Positions 22,114 to 27,749 of a stretch of 28,059 nt of DNA are shown here, in pieces. Source of the DNA: a virus; IMG/VR virus record IMGVR_UViG_3300047471_000194, positions 1-28,059 of that record; one strand, written 5' to 3'. The notes beneath the pieces were generated by a model, which saw only the letters and a program-made list of their open reading frames with translations, did not search any database and was not told the DNA's origin. Both the position numbers and the translations under genes were made by a program. How positions within the stretch are numbered: position 1 is the stretch's first letter; each line of letters opens with the position of its first letter.

Positions 22114-22598
22114 CGCTGGCCCAACGCCAGAAGATCCAACGCATCCAGGCGTACCTCGTCTGGAAGAAAGACCAGATCGGCTACATCGAACGACGGCCGA
22201 TGGAGACGGCGCACATCACGACGATGACGCAACTGATCGCGCACACCGACAAAGGATTCGCGATGGACTGCTCGGAGTCCTGTGTGCTGATCTGCCACGT
22301 CTGCGGCGTCAAGTCACCGACGGGAAGCTGGTCGATCGGCAACACCGAGACGATGCTCAGTCGGCTCAAGCACTACACGGACGCGAAGGCCGCTCTGCCC
22401 GGAGCTCTCGTCGTCTTCAACGCGAACCGTCCGCTGTCTGAACAGCACGTCTGCCAGGTCCACCAAGCCGACAAGCTGCACGGCAACCCCGTCCTGTTCA
22501 CGCACGGAGAAGCCGAGGATCCGAACTTCCGCACGCTCGACTGGATGCAGCACGGCTTCAGTGGCGCGACCACGTTCCTCAGCGTCACGAAGCTCTAA
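22110..22598 (+). CDS. Endolysin, NlpC/P60-like cysteine peptidase
   Basis: 162 residues. After a helical N-terminus, FAMDCSESCVLICHVCGVKS presents the likely catalytic Cys (C54), followed by GNTETMLSRLKHY, a GALVVFN strand, SEQHVCQVHQ with the likely catalytic His, and PVLFTHGEAEDPNFRTL. The D-C-S ... G-x-x-x-V-F ... H-V ... H-G pattern matches phage peptidoglycan hydrolases of the NlpC/P60 type, which cut cell-wall peptide stems. It has no separate wall-binding domain and no signal peptide, so it would rely on a holin. Start ATGA overlaps the upstream stop. Confidence 0.72.
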   Translation: MTLAQRQKIQRIQAYLVWKKDQIGYIERRPMETAHITTMTQLIAHTDKGFAMDCSESCVLICHVCGVKSPTGSWSIGNTETMLSRLKHYTDAKAALPGALVVFNANRPLSEQHVCQVHQADKLHGNPVLFTHGEAEDPNFRTLDWMQHGFSGATTFLSVTKL

Positions 22599-22613
22599 AC
22601 CAAAGGAGAAGGC

Positions 22614-22817
22614 ATGTCCAGCACCACGCTCGCCACGATCGGCCATCTACTCATGGGCCTCGCGATCATCGTCTCCGCGACCGTCCTGCTCGCCCTGCAC
22701 GACCTCACCGAGACAACCGCGATGGCACTCTACGCCGCAGCGATCGGCCTGATTGGCGGTTCACTCAATACCGCTCTCGCGCTCAAGGTTCCCAGCGATC
22801 CGCCGGCAGGATCATAA
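22614..22817 (+). CDS. Two-helix holin candidate
   Basis: 67 residues with two hydrophobic helices, HLLMGLAIIVSATVLLALHD (about 11-30) and AMALYAAAIGLIGGSLNTAL (about 36-55), and a short polar tail. ATG has AAAGGAGAAGG just upstream. Size, topology and its place one gene after the endolysin fit a class II holin that opens the membrane at lysis. No sequence motif proves this. Its stop overlaps the next ATG by one base. Confidence 0.6.
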   Translation: MSSTTLATIGHLLMGLAIIVSATVLLALHDLTETTAMALYAAAIGLIGGSLNTALALKVPSDPPAGS

Positions 22818-23251
22818 TGTCAGACCAGCAGAGGATCGAAGCGGCCGATGCGTTCAGGGCCGCATACGCGGACAAGCTCGGAGAGGCGAAGACCGACCAG
22901 ATCATCGAGGCGATGCTCGCCGCCGAGACGGTCTATCCGGCGAACGGCGCGATCGTGTCCGGCGTCTTCTGGGTCCAGGTCAACGTCAACGACTGGGACG
23001 GCCAGCCGAAGGCGTATGTCGGTGAGGGCGGCGGTGTCTTCACACCCGGCGGGGGTGCCTTGATCGGTGCCGTCTACACGGACGACCTAGACGGACTGCT
23101 CGCGAACACGACGCGGTTCGAGGTGAACGCCGCCGTCGCGTACACGAGCATCGTCTTCTTCGACGACGACTCCAACTGCCTCGGCTCCTACCAGTCCGGC
23201 AGCGTGTCGACCGTGATCGGCATCGGCGGCGGAAAGGGAAGCTGGGCGTAA
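22817..23251 (+). CDS. Unknown protein with possible small beta-barrel C-terminus
   Basis: 144 residues. Residues 1-40 are helical and acidic (QQRIEAADAFRAAYADKLGE). The rest is beta-rich with many Gly: VFTPGGGALIGAVYTDDLDG, RFEVNAAVAYTSIVFFDDDS, NCLGSYQSGSVSTVIGIGGG and a final KGSW. The T-x-D-L ... F-F-D ... L-G ... G-x-V-S-T-x-x-G-x-G-G-G-x-G-S-W order recalls the small beta-barrel proteins of the Vap type in some actinobacteria, but this is from memory and tentative. It follows the holin candidate. No signal peptide is visible. Function unknown. Confidence 0.6.
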   Translation: MSDQQRIEAADAFRAAYADKLGEAKTDQIIEAMLAAETVYPANGAIVSGVFWVQVNVNDWDGQPKAYVGEGGGVFTPGGGALIGAVYTDDLDGLLANTTRFEVNAAVAYTSIVFFDDDSNCLGSYQSGSVSTVIGIGGGKGSWA

Positions 23252-23253
23252 CA

Positions 23254-23523
23254 ATGACGTGGCTCGACATCTTCGGGTACAACGGCATCAACGCCAAACT
23301 CGACGACATCCTTAGGAGGATCACATCTATGGCGATCGACCAAGCCACGTTCGACACCGACCTCGCCGCACTCGTCCAGGCGATCACCGACCTGGACACC
23401 GCGGTCGAGGCGCTGATCGCGTCCAAGTCCACAGCCGACCTGACGACTGAGGACCAGTCCGTTCAGACTGCCGCTGCCGCAGTGGCTGACGAGCTTGCGA
23501 AGCTCGCCCCGCCGGCCGCGTAG
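23254..23523 (+). CDS. Small coiled-coil protein at the end of the late operon
   Basis: 89 residues. Begins MTWLDIFGYNGINAKLDDIL, a pattern seen in small phage proteins that start W-L-D-x-F-G then a helix, and continues with LVQAITDLDTAVEALIASKS and AAAAVADELAKLAPPAA, likely coiled coil. ATG 23254 lacks a clear ribosome-binding site, whereas an in-frame ATG at 23329 has AGGAGGA 8 bases upstream and would give a 64-residue product, so two products or a shorter gene are possible. Followed by the operon's terminator hairpin. Confidence 0.6.
   Translation: MTWLDIFGYNGINAKLDDILRRITSMAIDQATFDTDLAALVQAITDLDTAVEALIASKSTADLTTEDQSVQTAAAAVADELAKLAPPAA
23314..23331 (+). promoter_or_regulatory. Strong internal ribosome-binding site and alternative start
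   Basis: AGGAGGA at 23314-23320 with ATG at 23329-23331, in the same frame as the 89-residue gene. The match to consensus is much better than at the upstream ATG, so it may be the main start of that gene or produce a shorter second form. Confidence 0.55.
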
Positions 23524-23533
23524 CATTCCCGTC

Positions 23534-23569
23534 GTCGAGGGCCGGGCCCGTCGCAGTCTGGCCCTCGAC
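23534..23569 (+). terminator. Terminator-like hairpin ending the late operon
   Basis: Perfect 10-bp inverted repeat (23534-23543 with 23560-23569, GTCGAGGGCC and its complement) around a 16-base loop that itself starts with a GGGCCC palindrome. It begins 10 bases after the stop of the last late gene. Only a short TT follows, which is common for terminators in high-GC Gram-positive genomes. It lies directly before the promoter candidate. Confidence 0.65.
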
Positions 23570-23598
23570 TTGACTCCGTCCGGGCGCGGTGATAGTTT
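23570..23598 (+). promoter_or_regulatory. Housekeeping-type promoter candidate
   Basis: TTGACT at 23570-23575 and TAGTTT at 23593-23598, separated by exactly 17 bases, fit the actinobacterial TTGACN / TANNNT pattern. An overlapping GATAGT (23591) gives a 15-base spacer. Transcription would start near 23605, leaving a short leader with AAAGAGGAG before ATG 23634. It would drive the second operon (zinc-finger gene onward). Confidence 0.55.
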
Positions 23599-23633
23599 CC
23601 TCGGCGTCTAGTTCCCTAAAGAGGAGACGCAAC

Positions 23634-23789
23634 ATGGAGACGAAGATTCCTCGCGCTGCCTACGACTCCGCCACCAAGAGGTACGTCGCGCGCTGTCCCA
23701 AATGCGGCTACAAGATCGAGCGCTCGAAGCGAGCAGCCGCCGAACACAACTTGGCCCAACACGTTGGATACGAGATGTGTCGTCGGTGA
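23634..23789 (+). CDS. Zinc-finger microprotein
   Basis: 51 residues from ATG 23634, with AGAGGAG about 7 bases upstream; an in-frame start at 23589 would lie inside the promoter. It is basic and carries CPKCGYKIERSKRAAAEHNL followed by AQHVGYEMC, giving C-x2-C ... H-x4-H with a final Cys, so one zinc is probably bound. First gene after the promoter, which suits a small DNA- or RNA-binding early protein. Target unknown. Confidence 0.68.
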   Translation: METKIPRAAYDSATKRYVARCPKCGYKIERSKRAAAEHNLAQHVGYEMCRR

Positions 23790-24079
23790 ACCACCCAAAG
23801 ATTCCACCTGTGGTCCCTGCAACCCTCGTTGGGAAGCGCGCGGGAACGGGGGCCACTCTAACTTCCGAGGGGAACGATGGGCAGCAACCGCCTGCAGGGC
23901 TGCAGCGATCGGCGGCAGGAAGTGTCCGGCCCGACCCATACATCGGCAGTGCTCGGACTGGGCGAAACGTGCCGAGCACCTCTTTCTGCTCGTCCTCTCG
24001 GATAGCTCTCGCACACGCGCATCGCGCATGGGCGAAGAGACACGCGCCGTGGCTGCTCAAGGAGTACGGCGATGCCTGA
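23786..24079 (+). CDS. Uncertain small gene in a poorly coding stretch
   Basis: Possible 97-residue product from GTG 23786, which overlaps the zinc-finger stop (GTGA) and ends at TGA 24077-24079, overlapping the next gene. The end, AHRAWAKRHAPWLLKEYGDA, looks plausible, but the middle is Ser/Gly/Arg-rich with weak codon bias. Two other + frames compete: a Cys-containing one across roughly 23764-24153, and a short one from ATG 23876 with a GAGGGGAA ribosome-binding site that ends near 24004. One of the three may be real, or a gene here may be broken. I cannot decide from sequence alone. Confidence 0.3.
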   Translation: MNHPKIPPVVPATLVGKRAGTGATLTSEGNDGQQPPAGLQRSAAGSVRPDPYIGSARTGRNVPSTSFCSSSRIALAHAHRAWAKRHAPWLLKEYGDA

Positions 24080-24200
24080 GGAAAACGTGGAGGCGATGGA
24101 GCACGCCATGGACATCTTCTGGCAGATCGCCAACGCTGATCTACGAATCGTAGATCGTGGCGTGCCGCTAGCCGACCTGGAGGAGCCCGACGATGGATGA
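24072..24200 (+). CDS. Small acidic protein
   Basis: 42 residues from ATG 24072 with AAGGAG 8 bases upstream: MPEENVEAMEHAMDIFWQIA, then NADLRIVDRGVPLADLEEPD. It is acidic with an amphipathic helix at the N-terminus. Its end overlaps the next gene by 8 bases, as other genes here do. No family recognised. Confidence 0.55.
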   Translation: MPEENVEAMEHAMDIFWQIANADLRIVDRGVPLADLEEPDDG

Positions 24201-24465
24201 GCGCATCGCCAAGAAGATCCTCATTGACCTGGAGATCGCGCATTTCAACTTCCAGCGTCGCGAAGCCATGGCGTGGTTGGTCATGTGTTACGACACCTCG
24301 CTCGAGGTGAGCGAAGAGACGGACGGGATCATCGGAGCGTACGGCCCATTCGCGTCGCCTGAGGAGGCTCTCGTCGAATGTGGCAAGCACGACAACGCCA
24401 GCCTGCCCGACTTCAAGAACGCGGTCATCCCCCTCTACCCACCCGTGGTATGGAAGGACGAATGA
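24193..24465 (+). CDS. Hypothetical protein
   Basis: 90 residues, acidic. An N-terminal helix (RIAKKILIDLEIAHFNFQRR) leads into strands AMAWLVMCYDTSLEVSEE and a YGPFASPEEALVECGKHDN segment. The G-P-F-x-S-x-E-E-A-L pattern is common in small phage and bacterial proteins of the kind that take one alpha/beta unit; no function follows. ATG overlaps the previous gene, and its stop overlaps the next ATG. Confidence 0.65.
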   Translation: MDERIAKKILIDLEIAHFNFQRREAMAWLVMCYDTSLEVSEETDGIIGAYGPFASPEEALVECGKHDNASLPDFKNAVIPLYPPVVWKDE

Positions 24466-24722
24466 TGGAGACAATCGATGCGCTACGCGACTTGCTTGCC
24501 CAGCACGATCTCGATCGCGTCTCATTCGACACGTTCGACGGCTACATTCACATCCCCGACCCCGACACTCACGGCGTGAGCATGAAGGATGTGAGGACGG
24601 GCGATAGGGCTGTTGTCCTACTCGGCCCAGCCGATCAACTAGATGGCGTCCTGCGAATAGATCGCGAGAAGGGAACCGCGACCATTGAGTTCACCTTCCC
24701 GATGAAGATGTCGGCATCATGA
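24462..24722 (+). CDS. Hypothetical protein
   Basis: 86 residues from the first of two adjacent ATGs (24462, 24465) that overlap the upstream stop. Sequence: METIDALRDLLAQHDLDRVS, then FDTFDGYIHIPDPDTHGVSM and TGDRAVVLLGPADQLDGVLR, ending in a strand TATIEFTFPMK. It looks like a small alpha plus beta protein. Not recognised. It ends with an ATGA overlap to the next gene. Confidence 0.65.
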   Translation: MMETIDALRDLLAQHDLDRVSFDTFDGYIHIPDPDTHGVSMKDVRTGDRAVVLLGPADQLDGVLRIDREKGTATIEFTFPMKMSAS

Positions 24723-24979
24723 GCGAAGTCGCAGTAGAGCCTCTCACCTCCGACCAGCTGGCGGCGATCCGTGAATGCCGCTTCAGCTTCATCAACGTCG
24801 CGCATACGATCGCCTGGGCGTATACGACGGATGCTGCTCTGGCCGCGCGCTGTCCGGGTAGCAAGACACCCGTGACGAAGAGCCGCGAGCCCCTGCTTGT
24901 CGAGTACGAGATCCAGATGTCTCACCCGCAGGCTCTGGAGCTCGTCGCGGAGATACAGGATGAGAGGGCTGAGGCGTGA
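24719..24979 (+). CDS. Hypothetical protein
   Basis: 86 residues. MSEVAVEPLTSDQLAAIREC begins a helical part; the middle has a hydrophobic VAHTIAWAYTTDAALAARC stretch, too short and polar to be a clear membrane helix; the end EYEIQMSHPQALELVAEIQD is helical. Two Cys at C20 and C45. No family recognised. ATGA overlap upstream and a 4-base overlap downstream show it belongs to the same operon. Confidence 0.62.
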   Translation: MSEVAVEPLTSDQLAAIRECRFSFINVAHTIAWAYTTDAALAARCPGSKTPVTKSREPLLVEYEIQMSHPQALELVAEIQDERAEA

Positions 24980-25191
24980 AGGTCGACGCCGTGTTCTCCG
25001 AAGGCATGACGCGCGTACTCAACGGTCACGCCATCGGTGACGAGTTCACCATCACCGCCAAGGCGAGGATCATCGGGGCCGAGGAAGTCCTGGTCGACGC
25101 AAGCGAGATGGGCGCGGAAGACCCGCTGCTCCTCCAGGGAGAACTGAAGGTCACGTTGCTCCTCAGCCATCCCAAGAGGGACGAGGCATGA
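24976..25191 (+). CDS. Small beta-rich hypothetical protein
   Basis: 71 residues from GTG 24976 (GTGA overlap). Strands: KVDAVFSEGMTRVLNG, DEFTITAKARIIGAEEVLVD, then LQGELKVTLLLSHPK. Probably a compact beta protein. Not recognised; directly upstream of the exonuclease gene with an ATGA overlap, so it may belong to the recombination group. Confidence 0.62.
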   Translation: MKVDAVFSEGMTRVLNGHAIGDEFTITAKARIIGAEEVLVDASEMGAEDPLLLQGELKVTLLLSHPKRDEA

Positions 25192-26042
25192 TCGACATCG
25201 GCCAGCACGACGCGATCCCAGAGGCGGAGTACCACGCCGACGCAGCACTCTCCTCGGGCATCGCGAAGCTTCTCATCGACCGCTCGCCGGCCCATGCGTG
25301 GACGGCGCACCCGACGCTCAACCCGAACTGGAAGCCAGAGGTCGAGGACAAGTTCGACATGGGCACGGCGGCGCACAAGCTGCTGCTCGAGGGCGAGAAC
25401 TGCATCGCCGAGGGTGACTTCCCAGACTGGCGTTCCGCGGTCGCCAAGCAGTTCCGCGAGGACGCGAGGAAGCTCGGACAGGTGCCTCTGCTCATGCCGC
25501 AGGCGAACCGTGTTCGCGAGATGGTCGAGAAGGGCCAGGAGCAGATGGGCACTTGGTACTCCGATCTCGACCTCTTCCTCAACGGCAAGCCCGAGGTGAC
25601 GATTCGCTGGGAGGACGACCACGGCGTCCACTGTCGGGCCCGGATCGACTGGCTGCACGACGAGACGATGGCCGTGGACGACTACAAGACGACCAGCGCA
25701 AGCTCACTCCCCGCCAAGTGGGAGCGGACCATGTACGGCATGGGTGCCGATGTCCAAGTCGCGTTCTACCTGCGAGGACTCAGGAAGCTCTACGGCTATC
25801 CGGCCACGGACCAGCAGTGGCGCTTCGTCGTGCAGGAGACGTATCCGCCGTATGCGCTCTCCGTCGTCACGCTCGCTCCATCCGCGATGGCTATCGCGAA
25901 CGACAAGGTCCAGAAGGCCATCGACCTCTGGGCGACGTGCATGGAGAAGGACTTCTGGCCGGCGTACCCGTCGAAGGTTGCCTCGATCGAGGTGCCGACG
26001 TGGGAAGAGATGCGCTGGCTCGACAGACAGGACGAGTCGTGA
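25188..26042 (+). CDS. PD-(D/E)XK exonuclease (RecE/Cas4-like)
   Basis: 284 residues. Nuclease motifs in order: GTAAH (59-63) with the metal-site His, E136 in KPEVTIRWED, RARIDWL (150-156) with D154, VDDYKTT (163-169) with the D-x-K catalytic pair, and QVAFYLRGL (190-198), the Q-x3-Y motif. This set is shared by RecE-type and Cas4-like phage exonucleases. It probably resects double-stranded ends so that the downstream ATPase can load on single strands for recombination or replication. ATGA overlap upstream; 4-base overlap with the next gene. Confidence 0.85.
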   Translation: MIDIGQHDAIPEAEYHADAALSSGIAKLLIDRSPAHAWTAHPTLNPNWKPEVEDKFDMGTAAHKLLLEGENCIAEGDFPDWRSAVAKQFREDARKLGQVPLLMPQANRVREMVEKGQEQMGTWYSDLDLFLNGKPEVTIRWEDDHGVHCRARIDWLHDETMAVDDYKTTSASSLPAKWERTMYGMGADVQVAFYLRGLRKLYGYPATDQQWRFVVQETYPPYALSVVTLAPSAMAIANDKVQKAIDLWATCMEKDFWPAYPSKVASIEVPTWEEMRWLDRQDES

Positions 26043-26269
26043 CTTCGTTCTGGCATACAGAGGAAGGCGAGAGGCTTACGAAGGCGCGGTCAGCTTCCCA
26101 CCATGCGGCCACGAAGCGTCTCAAGGAGAATCACGCAGCCGAGTACGCCGGGTTGCTTGCCGCCGAACGCGTGTCCCGTGGACTTCCACCCGAGACGGAG
26201 AAGGGCAACGTGGATCTACTCAAAGCTCGTATTGCGGAGCTTGAATCAGAACTGGAGGCACGTCCATGA
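26039..26269 (+). CDS. Small helical protein between exonuclease and ATPase
   Basis: 76 residues from GTG 26039, overlapping the exonuclease stop; a much longer in-frame extension upstream would lie inside the exonuclease gene and is rejected. Helical and charged: TEEGERLTKARSASHHAATK, LKENHAAEYAGLLAAERVS, then RGLP and a Glu-rich coiled end. The K-A-R ... L-K-x-x-H-x-x-E-Y ... R-G-L-P arrangement is frequent in small proteins of actinophage replication regions. Function unknown; it overlaps the ATPase start (ATGA). Confidence 0.65.
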   Translation: MTSFWHTEEGERLTKARSASHHAATKRLKENHAAEYAGLLAAERVSRGLPPETEKGNVDLLKARIAELESELEARP

Positions 26270-27201
26270 GCATCACCTTCCGTCCGGCCGTCCGCGAGCA
26301 GCTGCCCCTCCTGCTCGGCCTCGCCGGCGGGACCGGATCCGGCAAGACCTACAGCGCGCTCGAGTTAGCCAAAGGCATCGCCAAGGGCGCGCGGTTCGTC
26401 GTCATCGACTCCGAGAACGGACGGGCCAGTACCTACGCCGACCAGTTCGATTTCGATGTCGCGGACATTCGGGCCCCATTCCGGCCGTCCACCTACACGG
26501 ACGCGATCCTCGCCGCGGACGGTGCCGGCTATCCGGTGATCGTCGTCGACAGCGCCAGCCATGAGTGGTACGGCGACGGCGGTTGTCTCGACTGGCACGA
26601 CGAGATCATGGGCACCGACCAGAAGAAGAACATCACCGCCTGGATCGAACCGAAGAAGGCGCACAAGCGAATGGTGACGAGGCTGCTGCAGACATCAGCG
26701 CACGTCATCCTCTGCTTCCGGGCCGAGCCGAAAGTCGACATCGAGACGGACGCGCAAGGCCGGATGAAGGTGATCCCGAAGGCGAGCCTGACCGGACTGG
26801 ACGGATGGATCCCGATCGCGGAGAAGAACCTGCCGTACGAGTTGACGGCGAGCTTCCTGCTGATGGCCGACAAGCCGGGGATCCCGAAGCCGATCAAGCT
26901 GCCTGCACCGCTCGCTCCGCTCGTCCCGCTTGACCGGACGCTTGATGCGGCCGTCGGACTGGCGATGGCTGAGTGGGCGCTCGGAGGCGTGAAGCAGACG
27001 CCGGCCGAACGGAAGAAGGTTGCCAGCGAGGACGCGGAACTCGAGGAGGAACTCCTCGCGCTAGCCGAACGTCTTGACAAGATCCAACAGGTCGAAGAGG
27101 CCCTGGACCGCCGCAGGCCCAACCCTGGTTTCAGCGAATGGTTGAAGCGCCAGGTGGAGCGCATGCGCGAGGCCGTGGCCGAGAAGGAGGACGCGACATG
27201 A
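26266..27201 (+). CDS. P-loop ATPase, Sak4/RecA-like recombination protein
   Basis: 311 residues. Walker A GGTGSGKT (21-28), a strand ARFVVIDSENGRAS, and Walker B VIVVDSASHEW (91-101). A later ASLTGLDGWIPIAEKN region and a helical, acidic C-terminus (ELEEELLALAERLDKIQQVE) follow. The compact NTPase core with D-S-E-N-G-R after the P-loop is typical of phage RecA-like/AAA ATPases encoded beside PD-(D/E)XK exonucleases, which promote single-strand annealing. The C-terminal tail might bind single-strand binding protein; this is inferred. ATGA overlaps on both sides. Confidence 0.78.
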   Translation: MSITFRPAVREQLPLLLGLAGGTGSGKTYSALELAKGIAKGARFVVIDSENGRASTYADQFDFDVADIRAPFRPSTYTDAILAADGAGYPVIVVDSASHEWYGDGGCLDWHDEIMGTDQKKNITAWIEPKKAHKRMVTRLLQTSAHVILCFRAEPKVDIETDAQGRMKVIPKASLTGLDGWIPIAEKNLPYELTASFLLMADKPGIPKPIKLPAPLAPLVPLDRTLDAAVGLAMAEWALGGVKQTPAERKKVASEDAELEEELLALAERLDKIQQVEEALDRRRPNPGFSEWLKRQVERMREAVAEKEDAT

Positions 27202-27431
27202 CCACGATGGAAGACGCGATCGGTGAGGGGCTACGCCTCGTCCGAGCGAGCGAACGGCTGGGTGCGCTGATTCGTCCCATGGAGGCACAGCTGGAGATGA
27301 TCGACGAGATCATCGAGGTTGCGCCCGAGCTCGGCCCGGAGATGTCCGCGCTGTGCGCTCGGTTGTCCGAGTCGCTAGACCATGTCAAAGCAGCCGCCTT
27401 TGTCCTAGACGAGAAGGTGAAGCTGATATGA
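27198..27431 (+). CDS. Small helical hypothetical protein
   Basis: 77 residues from ATG 27198 (ATGA overlap). Mainly helical and acidic: MEDAIGEGLRLVRASERLGA, PMEAQLEMIDEIIEVAPELG, SALCARLSESLDHVKAAAFV. Could form a small helical bundle. No family recognised. Its stop overlaps the next ATG. Confidence 0.62.
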   Translation: MTTMEDAIGEGLRLVRASERLGALIRPMEAQLEMIDEIIEVAPELGPEMSALCARLSESLDHVKAAAFVLDEKVKLI

Positions 27432-27571
27432 GCGCGCTACTCCTGATCCTCCGCATCGAGGCTGCTCTCTGCTGCATGTTCGGGCTCTGGTCGCACGACT
27501 GGCGTCTGATCATCGCCGGCCTCGTCTGCTTCTCAACCGCACCTATGGTTCGGCATGAGGTCGAAGCGTGA
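27428..27571 (+). CDS. Membrane microprotein
   Basis: 47 residues from ATG 27428. Hydrophobic segments LLLILRIEAALCCMFGLW and LIIAGLVCFSTAPMV suggest two membrane helices around a W-S-H-D-W-R loop. Function unknown. ATGA overlap upstream; its TGA overlaps the next ATG by one base. Confidence 0.58.
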   Translation: MSALLLILRIEAALCCMFGLWSHDWRLIIAGLVCFSTAPMVRHEVEA

Positions 27572-27675
27572 TGCCGCGTTGGGATCTTGTCGCTCTCAGC
27601 GTGTGGATCTTCATCGTCGGCTTCATCTGCTTCACCATCGTCGCGCTCGTCCAGCTAGCGGAGTGGCTGGCATGA
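27571..27675 (+). CDS. Single-helix membrane microprotein
   Basis: 34 residues from ATG 27571: MPRWDLVALSVWIFIVGFIC and FTIVALVQLAEWLA, essentially one long hydrophobic helix with a short basic start, so it probably inserts with the N-terminus in the cytoplasm. The exact one-base and four-base overlaps with both neighbours support it as a gene. Not recognised. Confidence 0.55.
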   Translation: MPRWDLVALSVWIFIVGFICFTIVALVQLAEWLA

Positions 27676-27749
27676 CCTGCACCTGTCGCAAGGGAGCGAT
27701 CACTCCGGGTTGCGAGCGCCACGACCCGCAGGGGAGGAAGAGCGCATGA
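27672..27749 (+). CDS. Cysteine-containing microprotein
   Basis: 25 residues from ATG 27672 (ATGA overlap at both ends). It begins MTCTCRKG and continues to GCERHD, giving C-x-C ... C-x2-H, a possible zinc site, and ends basic. Very short, but its precise overlaps with two neighbours and its Cys/His spacing favour a real gene. Function unknown. Confidence 0.5.
   Translation: MTCTCRKGAITPGCERHDPQGRKSA

Noticed and set aside
25553-26038. Upstream extension of the small helical gene after the exonuclease
   Set aside because: It runs within the exonuclease in another frame and is Arg-rich; the GTG at 26039 with a four-base overlap is the natural start.
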